From the NCBI GenBank assembly GCA_002314715.1, contig DCGY01000021.1:1-64000 (forward strand): 64,000 bases of DNA, read 5' to 3'. Position 1 is the first letter of the stretch, and each line of letters begins with the position of its first letter. This stretch comes from Lachnospiraceae bacterium UBA1766 (lineage in GTDB: Bacteria; Bacillota; Clostridia; Lachnospirales; Lachnospiraceae). The position numbers were made by a program, and so were the translations under genes. A model generated the notes under the pieces. The model searched no databases. It was given only the letters and a program-made list of their open reading frames with translations, and was not told the origin of the DNA. Shown piece by piece: positions 1-7,418 of the stretch.

Positions 1-113
1 ACCTCCTCCGGATCCGTGTAATGAGATCCGTTTAATGCATTGTAGACCTCCAATGCATTGTTTTTGTCTTCCATCAGCATGGAAAACGTGTCGCTCTTAT
101 ACTCTCTGCTCAT
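1..113 (-). CDS. Rpn-family nuclease/transposase-like protein, N-terminus only
   Basis: Minus-strand reading frame open to the left window edge; about 37 codons are visible, beginning MSREYKSDTFSMLMEDKNNA and continuing to a LNGSHYTDPEEV segment. An AAGGAGA ribosome site lies 5-6 bases before the ATG at 113. The pattern (REYKS, a short 'xxxLMEDKNNALEVYNALNGS-YTDPEE' region) is what I recognise as the start of Rpn / PD-(D/E)XK transposase-like proteins, abundant and often multi-copy in Lachnospiraceae. The nuclease active site lies outside the window, so activity cannot be judged. Family call is from memory of this N-terminal pattern; moderate confidence. Confidence 0.6.
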   Translation of the reverse strand, partial: MSREYKSDTFSMLMEDKNNALEVYNALNGSHYTDPEE

Positions 114-283
114 GAGATTCTCCTTTCGTGCGAAGAGAACCTCTTTATAATAAACGACAGGATTATAAAATCATCCCATCCCTGGTATGCAAAAGGTCTC
201 CCGCTATAGATGTGTTTTTTGAAAGCATGGATTCCTTTTTTAGAAAATTAGATGTGATTTAGACACGCCAGACGGCGCAAAAG

Positions 284-328
284 AAAAGATGCTATCGAAA
301 TAAGTTTATCATTTCCAAAGCATCTTTT
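284..328 (-). terminator. Possible terminator downstream of the PfkB kinase
   Basis: Perfect 10-base inverted repeat AAAAGATGCT (284-293) / AGCATCTTTT (319-328) with a 25-base loop. Read on the minus strand the second arm ends in TCTTTTCTTTT, which would serve as a U-rich tail for the kinase gene ending at 414. The large loop makes this only a candidate. Confidence 0.4.
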
Positions 329-374
329 CAATCGCAAAAAAGCTTTATTCAACTAACTCAAATAGCAAGTCATA

Positions 375-409
375 AGGGACAAACCTTGATACCAAAAGAA
401 CCGTCCCCT
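375..409. repeat. REP-like palindrome, copy 1
   Basis: AGGGAC (375-380) and GTCCCCT (403-409) form the ends of an imperfect palindrome whose right half, CCAAAAGAACCGTCCCC, is repeated exactly at the right end of the 1259-1292 element. The two copies bracket the PfkB gene. GGGGACGGTTCTTTTGG-type palindromes are a known dispersed repeat of clostridia and other bacteria, often linked to REP-associated tyrosine transposases; no transposase is seen here. Confidence 0.55.
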
Positions 410-413
410 CTAT

Positions 414-1229
414 TTATTTCATCCATGCCCTGGGGCCTTTGTATTTTACACTTTCGGAAGCAATCTCCGAGGCAAACCTTAGGGCCTCTTCAAAATCCAA
501 TTCCTTTTCATAATATCCGTAACAGAACGCCCCATGGAAAATATCCCCTGCTGCCAGACTATCCACACATTCCACATGCTCCACAAAAATATCCCCGCCT
601 TGTGTGAGAATCGACTTCTCCCCCCGGGTCATTGCCCGCAAAATAATGTTTTCGTAAGGCATCTCAAAGATATTCCGTCCGAAGGCATCTAAGAATTGTT
701 CCGAAGAAATCACGATTTTCGCCTTTTCCAAAAAACGTTCCACATTTGGTTTATAGCTTCCGGCATCCAGTACAATATCACAAGTCGTTTCCTTCAGCAA
801 AGGCAAAGAGACATCCTGCTGATTGCAATCAAACAGAGCAAAATCATACTGTGTCAAATCGATGTGGGACAAGTCTATTTTTTCATACCGGTTCTGTCCG
901 CTGATGATGGTTCGTTTGCCCTCCCCGGTAATGCATATGGTAGAAATTCCCGGCAGCGTATCATCCCCGGATACGTTCATTACCTTCACACCGTATGCCT
1001 GCAATTCTTCGGTAATCAACCGGCTCTCCGGACTGTTTCCAAACGCCGTAACCAACGTAGCGTCTCCGCCCAAAGTCGCATAGGTAATTGCGGCATTGGC
1101 CACAGGCCCTCCAACGTATTTGGCATAATCATTCGTTTTACACTTGCTGTTCTCCCGGGGAATTGCATCCAGATAATAAACATAATCAATTCCCGTAAGG
1201 CCTATAAAAACCGCTTTTTTCTTAGGCAT
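414..1229 (-). CDS. PfkB-family sugar/nucleoside kinase
   Basis: 271-residue carbohydrate kinase of the ribokinase/PfkB superfamily, expected to phosphorylate a sugar or nucleoside with ATP in the cytosol. The N-terminal substrate signature has the GG pair (residues 40-41, YVGGPVANAA). The C-terminal signature is DSLAAGD (223-229) instead of the usual DTxGAGD; the catalytic Asp229 is kept, but the first Gly of the anion hole is Ala. The start at 1229 is preferred to an upstream in-frame ATG at 1253 because GGAGGT sits 5 bases before it. At 271 residues it is slightly short for the family (about 300). It stands alone between two REP-like elements, so no substrate can be assigned. Confidence 0.85.
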   Translation of the reverse strand: MPKKKAVFIGLTGIDYVYYLDAIPRENSKCKTNDYAKYVGGPVANAAITYATLGGDATLVTAFGNSPESRLITEELQAYGVKVMNVSGDDTLPGISTICITGEGKRTIISGQNRYEKIDLSHIDLTQYDFALFDCNQQDVSLPLLKETTCDIVLDAGSYKPNVERFLEKAKIVISSEQFLDAFGRNIFEMPYENIILRAMTRGEKSILTQGGDIFVEHVECVDSLAAGDIFHGAFCYGYYEKELDFEEALRFASEIASESVKYKGPRAWMK

Positions 1230-1258
1230 CCCAACACCTCCGCATTTAACCAAAGAAT

Positions 1259-1292
1259 GGGGACACTTCTCTTATCCAAAAGAACCGTCCCC
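1259..1292. repeat. REP-like palindrome, copy 2
   Basis: 34-base imperfect palindrome with GGGGAC (1259-1264) and GTCCCC (1287-1292) ends and TTCT/AAGAA inner arms. It lies between the ATPase stop (1299) and the PfkB start (1229). Its right half CCAAAAGAACCGTCCCC repeats the element at 375-409. It could form a hairpin between the two genes and separate their transcripts. Confidence 0.6.
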
Positions 1293-1298
1293 ATTGCA

Positions 1299-3224
1299 TT
1301 ATTGTTTTACTTTTAAACAGCGGATTGCATTTAATACCGCAATCACCATAACACCTACATCCGCGAAAATGGCCATCCACATGTTGGCAACACCGAATGC
1401 GCCAAGTACCAGACAGACTGCCTTTACCGCAAGAGCAAATACAATATTCTCGTATACGATGGTCAGACACTTTCTGGCAATTTTCATGGTCAGAGCAATT
1501 CGAATAGGGTTATCATCCATCAGCACGATATCCGCTGCCTCAATCGCCGCATCGGAACCAAGCGCTCCCATGGCAATACCGATATCCGCTCTGGAAAGTA
1601 CCGGTGCATCATTGATACCGTCTCCTACGAAGGCAAGGTTTTCGCCCTTCTCCTTTTGATTCAACAGTTTCTCCACCCAGGTTACCTTATCCGCCGGCAA
1701 CAATTCGCTCTCCACCTGATCAATTCCCAAAGTAGAAGCCACATAGTCCGCAACACCTTTATTGTCTCCGGTAAGCATAACCGTCTTCTTCACACCGGCT
1801 GCTTTTAATCCGGCAATCGCTTCCTTGGCCTGGTCCTTGATGACATCGGAAATAAGCAAATATCCTGCATACACACCGTCAATTGCTACATGTACCACAG
1901 TGCCCACACCGGTATCGGCAGGACAGCTAAGTCCCAATGCTCTCATAAGTTTCTGGTTTCCGGCAGCCACTGAAACGCCGTCAACTTTTGCCTTTACCCC
2001 ATGTCCGCTGACTTCCTCTACCTCGGTTACGCGGGATAAATCCAATTCCTTTCCGTAGGCATCCTTAATACTCTTGCTGATGGGATGGTTGGAAAAGCCT
2101 TCCACATAAGCCGCGAGGGAAAGGAATGTAGCCTCTGCACCGTTTGCGGTGGTAATGGTCTTGGCCCACTCCGAATCCACATAGGTCTTGGTTACCTGGA
2201 ATACACCCTTAGTAAGAGTACCGGTCTTATCAAACACCACATACTTGGTCTTGGCCATGGCCTCCAGATAATTGGAGCCCTTCACCAAAATACCACAGGC
2301 ACTGGCACCACCGATACCGCCAAAGAAGCTAAGGGGAATGGAGATAACCAAAGCACAGGGACAACTGATTACCAGGAAGGTCAGGGCACGAATAATCCAT
2401 ACATCAAATGCCATGGGGTTTCCCAGAATCAAATTAAAAATGGGAGGAATGATGGCCAGCGCCAATGCACTGTAACAAACCGCCGGAGTATAATATTTCG
2501 CGAATTTGCTGATAAAGTTCTCCGAACGGGACTTCTTCATGCTGGAATTTTCTACCAAATCCAAAATCTTGGATACAGTGGATTCTCCAAATTCCTTACT
2601 GGTCTCAATCTTCAGCAAACCGGATAAATTGACACATCCGCTAATGATTTCGTCTCCCTCCGATACGCTTCGGGGAACACTTTCACCGGTCAGGGCGCTG
2701 GTATTCACAGTGGAAGAACCCTGTATGATTTTTCCGTCAATGGGCACCTTTTCACCGGGACAAACCACAATCACGGTACCAATCTCCACATCGTCCGGAT
2801 CCACCTGCTCTAAACTGCCGTCTTCCTTTTCGATATTTGCATAATCGGGACGAATATCCATCAATGCGGTAATGTTCTTGCGACTCTTTCCAACCGCTAC
2901 TGCCTGGAACAATTCACCGATTTGGTAGAACAGCATAACCGCTACACCCTCGGTAAATTCACCGGTACCGCCTTTGATTTCTTCATAAAGCGCCAATGCC
3001 ATGGCACCTACTGTAGCTACCGCCATGAGGAAATTCTCATCAAAAACCTCTCCGTTTCGAATTCCCTTGAATGCCTTCTTCAAAATGTCATATCCGATAA
3101 TTCCATAGGGTATCAGATACAGGAAAAACGTAAAAACACCCAAATCCGGCACGAAATGCAAAATCACCAAAAGTACCGCTGTAATGATGATACGGTACAA
3201 TACCTTTTTCTGTTTCTTTGTCAT
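1299..3224 (-). CDS. Zn/Cd/Pb-type heavy-metal P1B ATPase
   Basis: 641-residue metal-exporting P-type ATPase of the inner membrane. Visible motifs: TGES (179-182, actuator), CPC (288-290, membrane metal site), DKTGT (332-336, phosphorylated Asp332), HP (380-381) and GDGIND (534-539). Near the C-terminus Lys601 (NIVFALAVK) and Asp622 (IFADVG) match the P1B-2 pattern of ZntA/CadA pumps, which export Zn2+, Cd2+ and Pb2+. Most such pumps carry an N-terminal HMA domain; this one starts directly at the first membrane helices, and a single HMA domain is encoded by the gene just upstream (47-base gap). GAGGG ribosome site before the ATG. Regulation is probably by an ArsR-type repressor through the operator at 3554-3575. 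Confidence 0.93.
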   Translation of the reverse strand: MTKKQKKVLYRIIITAVLLVILHFVPDLGVFTFFLYLIPYGIIGYDILKKAFKGIRNGEVFDENFLMAVATVGAMALALYEEIKGGTGEFTEGVAVMLFYQIGELFQAVAVGKSRKNITALMDIRPDYANIEKEDGSLEQVDPDDVEIGTVIVVCPGEKVPIDGKIIQGSSTVNTSALTGESVPRSVSEGDEIISGCVNLSGLLKIETSKEFGESTVSKILDLVENSSMKKSRSENFISKFAKYYTPAVCYSALALAIIPPIFNLILGNPMAFDVWIIRALTFLVISCPCALVISIPLSFFGGIGGASACGILVKGSNYLEAMAKTKYVVFDKTGTLTKGVFQVTKTYVDSEWAKTITTANGAEATFLSLAAYVEGFSNHPISKSIKDAYGKELDLSRVTEVEEVSGHGVKAKVDGVSVAAGNQKLMRALGLSCPADTGVGTVVHVAIDGVYAGYLLISDVIKDQAKEAIAGLKAAGVKKTVMLTGDNKGVADYVASTLGIDQVESELLPADKVTWVEKLLNQKEKGENLAFVGDGINDAPVLSRADIGIAMGALGSDAAIEAADIVLMDDNPIRIALTMKIARKCLTIVYENIVFALAVKAVCLVLGAFGVANMWMAIFADVGVMVIAVLNAIRCLKVKQ

Positions 3225-3271
3225 AAAGCCCTCACCTTAAATAAGCTATTCTGAAATTCCTTGTATCTCAA

Positions 3272-3493
3272 TTAATCCAAAAAGATTTCGCAGTCATCCT
3301 CAACCTTTTTGCAAGCCTTCAAAACATTCTGCATAACTTCCTTGTCGTCAGCGCCCTCAACGAATTCTACCTTCATCTTCTGGGTCATAAAAGCCACGGT
3401 AGCATCTGCAACACCGGCTACTGTCTTTGCAGCCTCTTCCATCTTTAATGCACAGTTTGCGCAATCCACTTCAATTTTATAAGTTTTCTTCAT
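3272..3493 (-). CDS. HMA-domain metallochaperone
   Basis: 73-residue single heavy-metal-associated domain with the metal site at DCANCA (CxxC, residues 11-14) and the usual beta-alpha-beta-beta-alpha-beta length. Such proteins bind a soft metal ion and pass it to a partner ATPase. It is the first gene of the operon, with the ATPase lacking its own HMA domain next, which suggests that one fused protein was split or that this chaperone replaces the missing domain. AGGAGG lies 8 bases before the ATG. The residues after the first Cys (AN instead of the common GM) differ from Cu chaperones and fit a Zn/Cd system, but this is only suggestive. Confidence 0.9.
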   Translation of the reverse strand: MKKTYKIEVDCANCALKMEEAAKTVAGVADATVAFMTQKMKVEFVEGADDKEVMQNVLKACKKVEDDCEIFLD

Positions 3494-3516
3494 TTTCTCT
3501 TCCTCCTAATTGATAT

Positions 3517-3541
3517 ATGAATGAAATTTGTTTTCATTCAT
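3517..3541. promoter_or_regulatory. Palindrome in the HMA-ATPase leader
   Basis: Perfect 10-base arms ATGAATGAAA (3517-3526) and TTTCATTCAT (3532-3541) with a 5-base centre. It lies between the promoter and the HMA gene start. It may be a second repressor site or an RNA hairpin in the leader. No U-run follows, so it is not an obvious terminator. Confidence 0.5.
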
Positions 3542-3553
3542 TTGTCATTTTTT

Positions 3554-3575
3554 CATATGAACAATGGTTCATATG
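3554..3575. promoter_or_regulatory. ArsR/SmtB-type operator
   Basis: Perfect inverted repeat CATATGAAC (3554-3562) / GTTCATATG (3567-3575) with a 4-base spacer. This is the classic ATATGAAC-type operator bound by metal-sensing ArsR/SmtB repressors such as CadC and CzrA. It lies immediately downstream of the -10 box, covering the start of transcription, the position expected for metal-relieved repression. No ArsR gene is present in the window. Confidence 0.8.
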
Positions 3576-3578
3576 TTT

Positions 3579-3606
3579 ATATTACCATAGTTTCGGAAAA
3601 TGTCAA
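3579..3606 (-). promoter_or_regulatory. Promoter of the HMA/ATPase operon
   Basis: Minus-strand -35 TTGACA (3601-3606, perfect consensus) and -10 TAATAT (3579-3584) separated by 16 bases. It is followed directly by the operator palindrome at 3554-3575. Confidence 0.8.
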
Positions 3607-3630
3607 CACAATTTTGAATTCGTATAACGA

Positions 3631-3678
3631 AAAAGAAGGAAATGTATCCATCATCGTCATTACCCATTTCCTTCTTTT
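3631..3678 (-). terminator. Terminator of the HD-GYP remnant
   Basis: Perfect 14-base inverted repeat AAAAGAAGGAAATG (3631-3644) / CATTTCCTTCTTTT (3665-3678), 20-base loop. On the minus strand it ends in a T-run. It lies 12 bases after the stop at 3691. Confidence 0.7.
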
Positions 3679-3690
3679 GCAGTGAAGTAT

Positions 3691-4191
3691 TTACTTGCAA
3701 TTCGCTTCTGTATAATATTTCTCCAGTTTTGATTTACACGCAATAAAAACCGGTCTCATAGCAGGATCAAACTGGCTGCCCATACAATCATTCATAATCG
3801 CAAAGGCCTGTTCAAAGCTCATGGCCTCCTTGTAGCAGCGTTTACTAACCAGCGCATCATATACATCCGCAAAGTGCTGCTGTTCCACTCCCTCCAGAAT
3901 AAATCGTACAATTTCACCACTCTTGGAAGCATGGGTTTTCATAATAGCGAATTCTTCATCCGTTAATTTTCCGGGCTTGCACAGGATAGCATTATCAATG
4001 GAAATCTTACCCAGATCATGCATTGGCGCCGCCTTAATGATATCCAATGCCTTTTGCATATCAATATCATAGGTTTTTCTTCTCATGATTTCATCCACCA
4101 AAAAATGAATCACATCACTTGTTCTTTTTACATAAGCCTTTTTCCTACAAAAAAACGTGCAAAATATGTCTTTTTGAGACATATTTTGCAC
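3691..4191 (-). pseudogene. HD-GYP c-di-GMP phosphodiesterase remnant
   Basis: The 166-codon frame is clearly from an HD-GYP domain but is not intact. It keeps MHDLGKISI (the HD of the metal site) followed by KPGKLTDEEFAIMKTHA, then jumps from VRFILEGVEQQ straight to FADVYDALVSKRCYKEAMS. The normal intervening stretch with the HHExxDGxGYP signature and the 'GEEIPLxARI' segment (about 40 residues) is absent. The N-terminus is also cut: the conserved GGH before VKRTSDV is replaced by unrelated residues (CRKKAY) encoded next to a 19-base hairpin. With the GYP motif and two metal ligands gone, hydrolase activity is not expected. Because the deletion keeps the frame, a residual protein could still be made. 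Confidence 0.8.
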
Positions 4192-4196
4192 GTTTT
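4152..4196 (-). terminator. Long perfect hairpin, probable terminator
   Basis: Perfect 19-base arms (4152-4170 and 4178-4196) with a 7-base loop. On the minus strand the stem ends in a T-run, so it can terminate transcripts from the kinase-like gene ending at 4341. It overlaps the first codons of the HD-GYP remnant, which marks the point where normal HD-GYP sequence is lost. Confidence 0.65.
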
Positions 4197-4245
4197 ACCA
4201 ACAAAACACAGATTATTTCCCACGAAATACATTATTTACGAAATT

Positions 4246-4275
4246 TTATATTGTTCTTTTTAGAGAACAATATAA
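4246..4275. repeat. Second perfect palindrome
   Basis: Arms TTATATTGTTCT (4246-4257) and AGAACAATATAA (4264-4275), 12 bases each, 6-base loop. There is no U-run on either side. It lies between the kinase-like gene and the 4152-4196 hairpin. Role unknown; an RNA-stabilising structure or a protein site are both possible. Confidence 0.5.
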
Positions 4276-4340
4276 ACAATCTCTGAGTCGCAATACCCGT
4301 ATGTTTTCACGGAAAATTCCTTCCTAAAATTTCACTATTC

Positions 4341-4997
4341 CTATGTTATTTCCGGCTTCTCTTCAATCAGGCCTTTTAATTTCAAAAGGTCCAAAATCAT
4401 CTCCACGGCATTCTCTTCTCCAATGGAGGCAGTATTGATGGACAAATCATACTCACTGGGGCTGTACCAGTTTCCACCGGTATAGTACTTATAATAATCC
4501 TTTCTGTACTTATCTGTCTTTTCAATCAGAGTAATAGCCTCTGCAGAACCGATTCCGGTTCTTCTGGACAGCTTGGATACACAATACTCCTGAGGCGCCT
4601 GGATATTGATTTTCACCACGTTTTTCAAACTGCGCAGCACGTAGTTGGCAGCCTTTCCGATTACCACACAGGAGACCTTGTCCTCCAATGCCAAATTAAT
4701 CAAAACTCTGGCCTGAATATTGAAGATATTCTCATTGGACAAATATCCTTTGTCTCCCTCGTGGAATACAGTCCCCTTGTTATAGGTACCGGTGGAGTTG
4801 TTGATGGCCACCTGACCCTTGTGAATTCGTTCATTCGCTTCCCAAAAATAGGTCTCATTGATACCACTTAAATCCGCGCCCATCTGTAAAATCTCGTCAT
4901 CGTAATATTCAATTCCAAGTCGCTTCGACAAGGCACGACCAATATGACTTCCGCCACTTCCAAGTCCTCTTGCAATTGTAATTATATAATGTTTCAT
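4341..4997 (-). CDS. Cytidylate-kinase-like P-loop protein
   Basis: 218 residues starting MKHYIITIARGLGSGGSHIG, with a P-loop variant GLGSGGSHIG near the N-terminus and RxG-type lid residues (SRRTGIGSAEA) further on. This matches the 'cytidylate kinase-like' family of P-loop kinases that is common in Clostridia and whose substrates are mostly unknown. The start at 4997 is chosen because AAAGGA precedes it and it lies 4 bases after the amidohydrolase stop (5002); an upstream in-frame start at 5051 would overlap that gene. Being last in a pyrimidine/hydantoin-type catabolic operon, it might act on a nucleotide-related product, but that is inference. Confidence 0.75.
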   Translation of the reverse strand: MKHYIITIARGLGSGGSHIGRALSKRLGIEYYDDEILQMGADLSGINETYFWEANERIHKGQVAINNSTGTYNKGTVFHEGDKGYLSNENIFNIQARVLINLALEDKVSCVVIGKAANYVLRSLKNVVKINIQAPQEYCVSKLSRRTGIGSAEAITLIEKTDKYRKDYYKYYTGGNWYSPSEYDLSINTASIGEENAVEMILDLLKLKGLIEEKPEIT

Positions 4998-5001
4998 AGG
5001 C

Positions 5002-5919
5002 TTAAAATCCTTTCTCAAAGATAAGTCCCTTCGGTGCCAGGTTTTCATCACTGATTATGCCGTACACTTCCGGATGTCTGTCTCTTTGCCAATTCAACCG
5101 ACCTCTTGCATAAACCACCTCATCCATATCCAATTCGGAGCAAACATACTGCCAGCCCTCATCACTAAGCGGTGCATTTACCAAATTTCCCAAAGGATTT
5201 GCAATCAGCGATTTACCGAAATGATGTCTGGGCTCCGGTTCATTCTCAATCTGCTCATCTCCCGCTCTGTTTAGCGCAACCACAAAGGAATGTGACTCCA
5301 AGGCTCTGGTCTGCAACTCACATACAAACATATCCGCCCGAAGTCCCATGGTACAGGTTGCAGCCACAATAATCTGTGCCCCCTGCAAATAATAAGCTCT
5401 CCATACCTCGGGGAAAGATCTGTCATAGCAAATCAACATTGCAATCTTTACACCATTATCCAGTTCAAATACGGGCAATTCCTTACCGGAGGCAAAATAA
5501 TATTTCTCATACACCGGGTTATATCTTAAATCCCCTCCCGGAATATGAATCTTTCGATATTTTCCAATGACGCCTCTTACGGGAGATACGATACCCATGG
5601 AGTTATAATAAACAGTTCTTCCCTCTTCCTCTGCCTTCTCAAAAAGGGAATACACAATGTGAATATTCAGCTTTTTGGCCTCTTCCAGCATCCTGGTAGT
5701 AGTGGGACCGGTAAGAAAATCCTCCGCGTACTGAAACCACTTCTTCTCGCGAAGCATACCAAAATAAATACCGGTCATCATTTCCGGGAAAGCTACCACA
5801 TAAGGCTTTTCCTTGGCAACCGTTTCCTCCATAAAAGCAATCTGCTTTTCCATATACTCTTCGTTGGTCATTCCGGGAGTAACGGTTCCCGGCTGCAATC
5901 CTAATATTTTTACTTTCAT
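5002..5919 (-). CDS. Carbon-nitrogen hydrolase (N-carbamoyl amidase type)
   Basis: 305-residue nitrilase-superfamily enzyme with all three catalytic residues visible: Glu46 (VAFPEMMTG), Lys123 (KYRKIHIPGG) and Cys164 (MLICYDRSFPEVW). The set resembles N-carbamoyl-amino-acid amidohydrolases and beta-ureidopropionases, which release ammonia and CO2 from N-carbamoyl compounds. The gene follows the dihydropyrimidinase-like gene with a 3-base gap; the dihydropyrimidinase product is the substrate such an amidase uses, so the two probably act in series. The ATG at 5919 has AAGGGAGAG 8 bases upstream and is preferred to the upstream frame extension to 5982. Confidence 0.88.
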   Translation of the reverse strand: MKVKILGLQPGTVTPGMTNEEYMEKQIAFMEETVAKEKPYVVAFPEMMTGIYFGMLREKKWFQYAEDFLTGPTTTRMLEEAKKLNIHIVYSLFEKAEEEGRTVYYNSMGIVSPVRGVIGKYRKIHIPGGDLRYNPVYEKYYFASGKELPVFELDNGVKIAMLICYDRSFPEVWRAYYLQGAQIIVAATCTMGLRADMFVCELQTRALESHSFVVALNRAGDEQIENEPEPRHHFGKSLIANPLGNLVNAPLSDEGWQYVCSELDMDEVVYARGRLNWQRDRHPEVYGIISDENLAPKGLIFEKGF

Positions 5920-5985
5920 ATGTATTCTCTCCCTTCTGGAAAGAGCTTCGTAGGTCTGTTTCGGACCTTCCCGAAGTTCCAATTT

Positions 5986-7377
5986 TTATAAAGATCTGAA
6001 TAAATATTTACCATGGTCCTGAGAACCGGTAATCACACCATCCTTCTGCATAATGCTTCCTCTGCTGATGGTGTATCTGGGCCAGCCCTTAAAGGTCATA
6101 CCCTCATAGATGGAGAAGTCCGTGAATCCGAAAAGTTCCGGAGTAATTGTTCTCTCCCAATCCATATCCACAATTGCCAAATCGGCATCAAAGCCAACCT
6201 TAATCTCGCCTTTTCCCTGCAGGTTAAATAATCTTGCTGTGTTCGTACTTAATACTTTGGCGATAGTGGTCAGTGGAATGTCTCTCTTTAGATAACCTTC
6301 GCTAATCAGGGCAGGCATTGCAATACCGGAGGTACCAAAACCAACCCATACATCCCAGAGGGAGTTGCCTTTTTCATATTTTTTTGCACGATCCACCGGA
6401 ACATTATCGGTTCCGATGGTATTTACCAGACCCTTGCGAATACCTTCCCAAAGAGCTTCATTGTCTTCCTTTGCATGAATTGCCGGATTTACCTTTGCAT
6501 CCAAGGTACAATGTTCTTTATCCAAAAGTAGGTACTGCGGACAGGTCTCGATGGAAACCTTACCCAAAGGAATTCCCGCATTCTTTAACGCTTCATAGGC
6601 ATCCAGTGTTTTCTTCGCACTGGTGTGTACACAGTACATATTTCCCTGCACCTCGCCATTGATCAACATGCCGCTGATTGCGCAGTTGGTTTCTACGAAA
6701 TCCGGTCTTGCCGCGTCCCAGTCTGCCACATCTGTAGTATCCGGTTTCTTTTCCTTAACATCCTTCAAAAAGGCACGGAACATATCCGGGTCCTCACAGT
6801 GTACGCACAGCAGACACTTGGGGTCAATTTCTGCCAAACGCTTCAGTACATAATACAAATCTGCCTTATCCAGGGTAAGTGCTTCCTCCTTGGGAATATC
6901 ATAGAAGGTATGTGCAATATCCTGTTTATCAAAGAAAAACTTAAAGGAAGTAATACCCAGTTCCTTGATATAATCCTCCAGTTCTGTCATATGCTTCTTT
7001 GCGCAAAGGCCAAGAGAAATAGCAAAGTCAACGTAAGAATTACCGGTTGCTTCCGCAATTTCCGCCTTTACGGTATCAATATAATTTCCTTTTCCTCTGT
7101 GGTACTCCACCAGGGTGGTCATACCGCCGATTAATTCTCTCTGGGAATCCAGTCTATAGGAATCTGCGAAGGAAGAATACAATCCCAAGTGCATATGAGG
7201 ATCAATTGCACCTGGCATTACATACATCCCCTTTGCATCAATCACTTCCTCTGCAGTTTCCTTGCAACTTCCGGGCGCATAGATTCCTGCAATTTCTTCA
7301 TTTTCCACATACAAATCAACTGCCTGAATACTGTCTTCAAAAACAACCGAACCATTTTTAATCAATAAACTGCTCAT
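5986..7377 (-). CDS. Dihydropyrimidinase / hydantoinase-type amidohydrolase
   Basis: 463-residue cyclic amidohydrolase. Metal ligands can be placed: His61 and His63 (DPHMHLG), Lys146 (SFKFFFD, the residue expected to be carbamylated), His193 (CVHCED), His251 (YCVHTSA) and Asp324 (IGTDNVP). The family opens the rings of dihydropyrimidines, hydantoins or allantoin to N-carbamoyl acids. The region after the last Asp is TDNVPV where many members have SDHxPF, so the ring substrate could be unusual. The start at 7377 has GGAGG 8 bases upstream; a GTG at 7392 lies too close to it. It is followed by an N-carbamoyl amidase and preceded by an ABC transporter of the Liv type, suggesting uptake and breakdown of one compound. 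Confidence 0.87.
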   Translation of the reverse strand: MSSLLIKNGSVVFEDSIQAVDLYVENEEIAGIYAPGSCKETAEEVIDAKGMYVMPGAIDPHMHLGLYSSFADSYRLDSQRELIGGMTTLVEYHRGKGNYIDTVKAEIAEATGNSYVDFAISLGLCAKKHMTELEDYIKELGITSFKFFFDKQDIAHTFYDIPKEEALTLDKADLYYVLKRLAEIDPKCLLCVHCEDPDMFRAFLKDVKEKKPDTTDVADWDAARPDFVETNCAISGMLINGEVQGNMYCVHTSAKKTLDAYEALKNAGIPLGKVSIETCPQYLLLDKEHCTLDAKVNPAIHAKEDNEALWEGIRKGLVNTIGTDNVPVDRAKKYEKGNSLWDVWVGFGTSGIAMPALISEGYLKRDIPLTTIAKVLSTNTARLFNLQGKGEIKVGFDADLAIVDMDWERTITPELFGFTDFSIYEGMTFKGWPRYTISRGSIMQKDGVITGSQDHGKYLFRSL

Positions 7378-7418
7378 CTCATTTTCCTCCACTCCGTCGT
7401 CTCTTTTATATTCCCGGG

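Larger units (their letters stand above)
114..413. other. Non-coding interval with hairpin and REP-like element
   Basis: About 300 bases without a credible gene. It holds the ribosome site of the Rpn-family gene, an AT-rich stretch with no clear promoter, the 284-328 hairpin and a REP-like palindrome at 375-409, both listed separately. Confidence 0.5.

Noticed and set aside
696..1316. 206-codon plus-strand ORF opposite the PfkB gene
   Set aside because: Antisense to a well-supported gene; composition and motifs are not protein-like.
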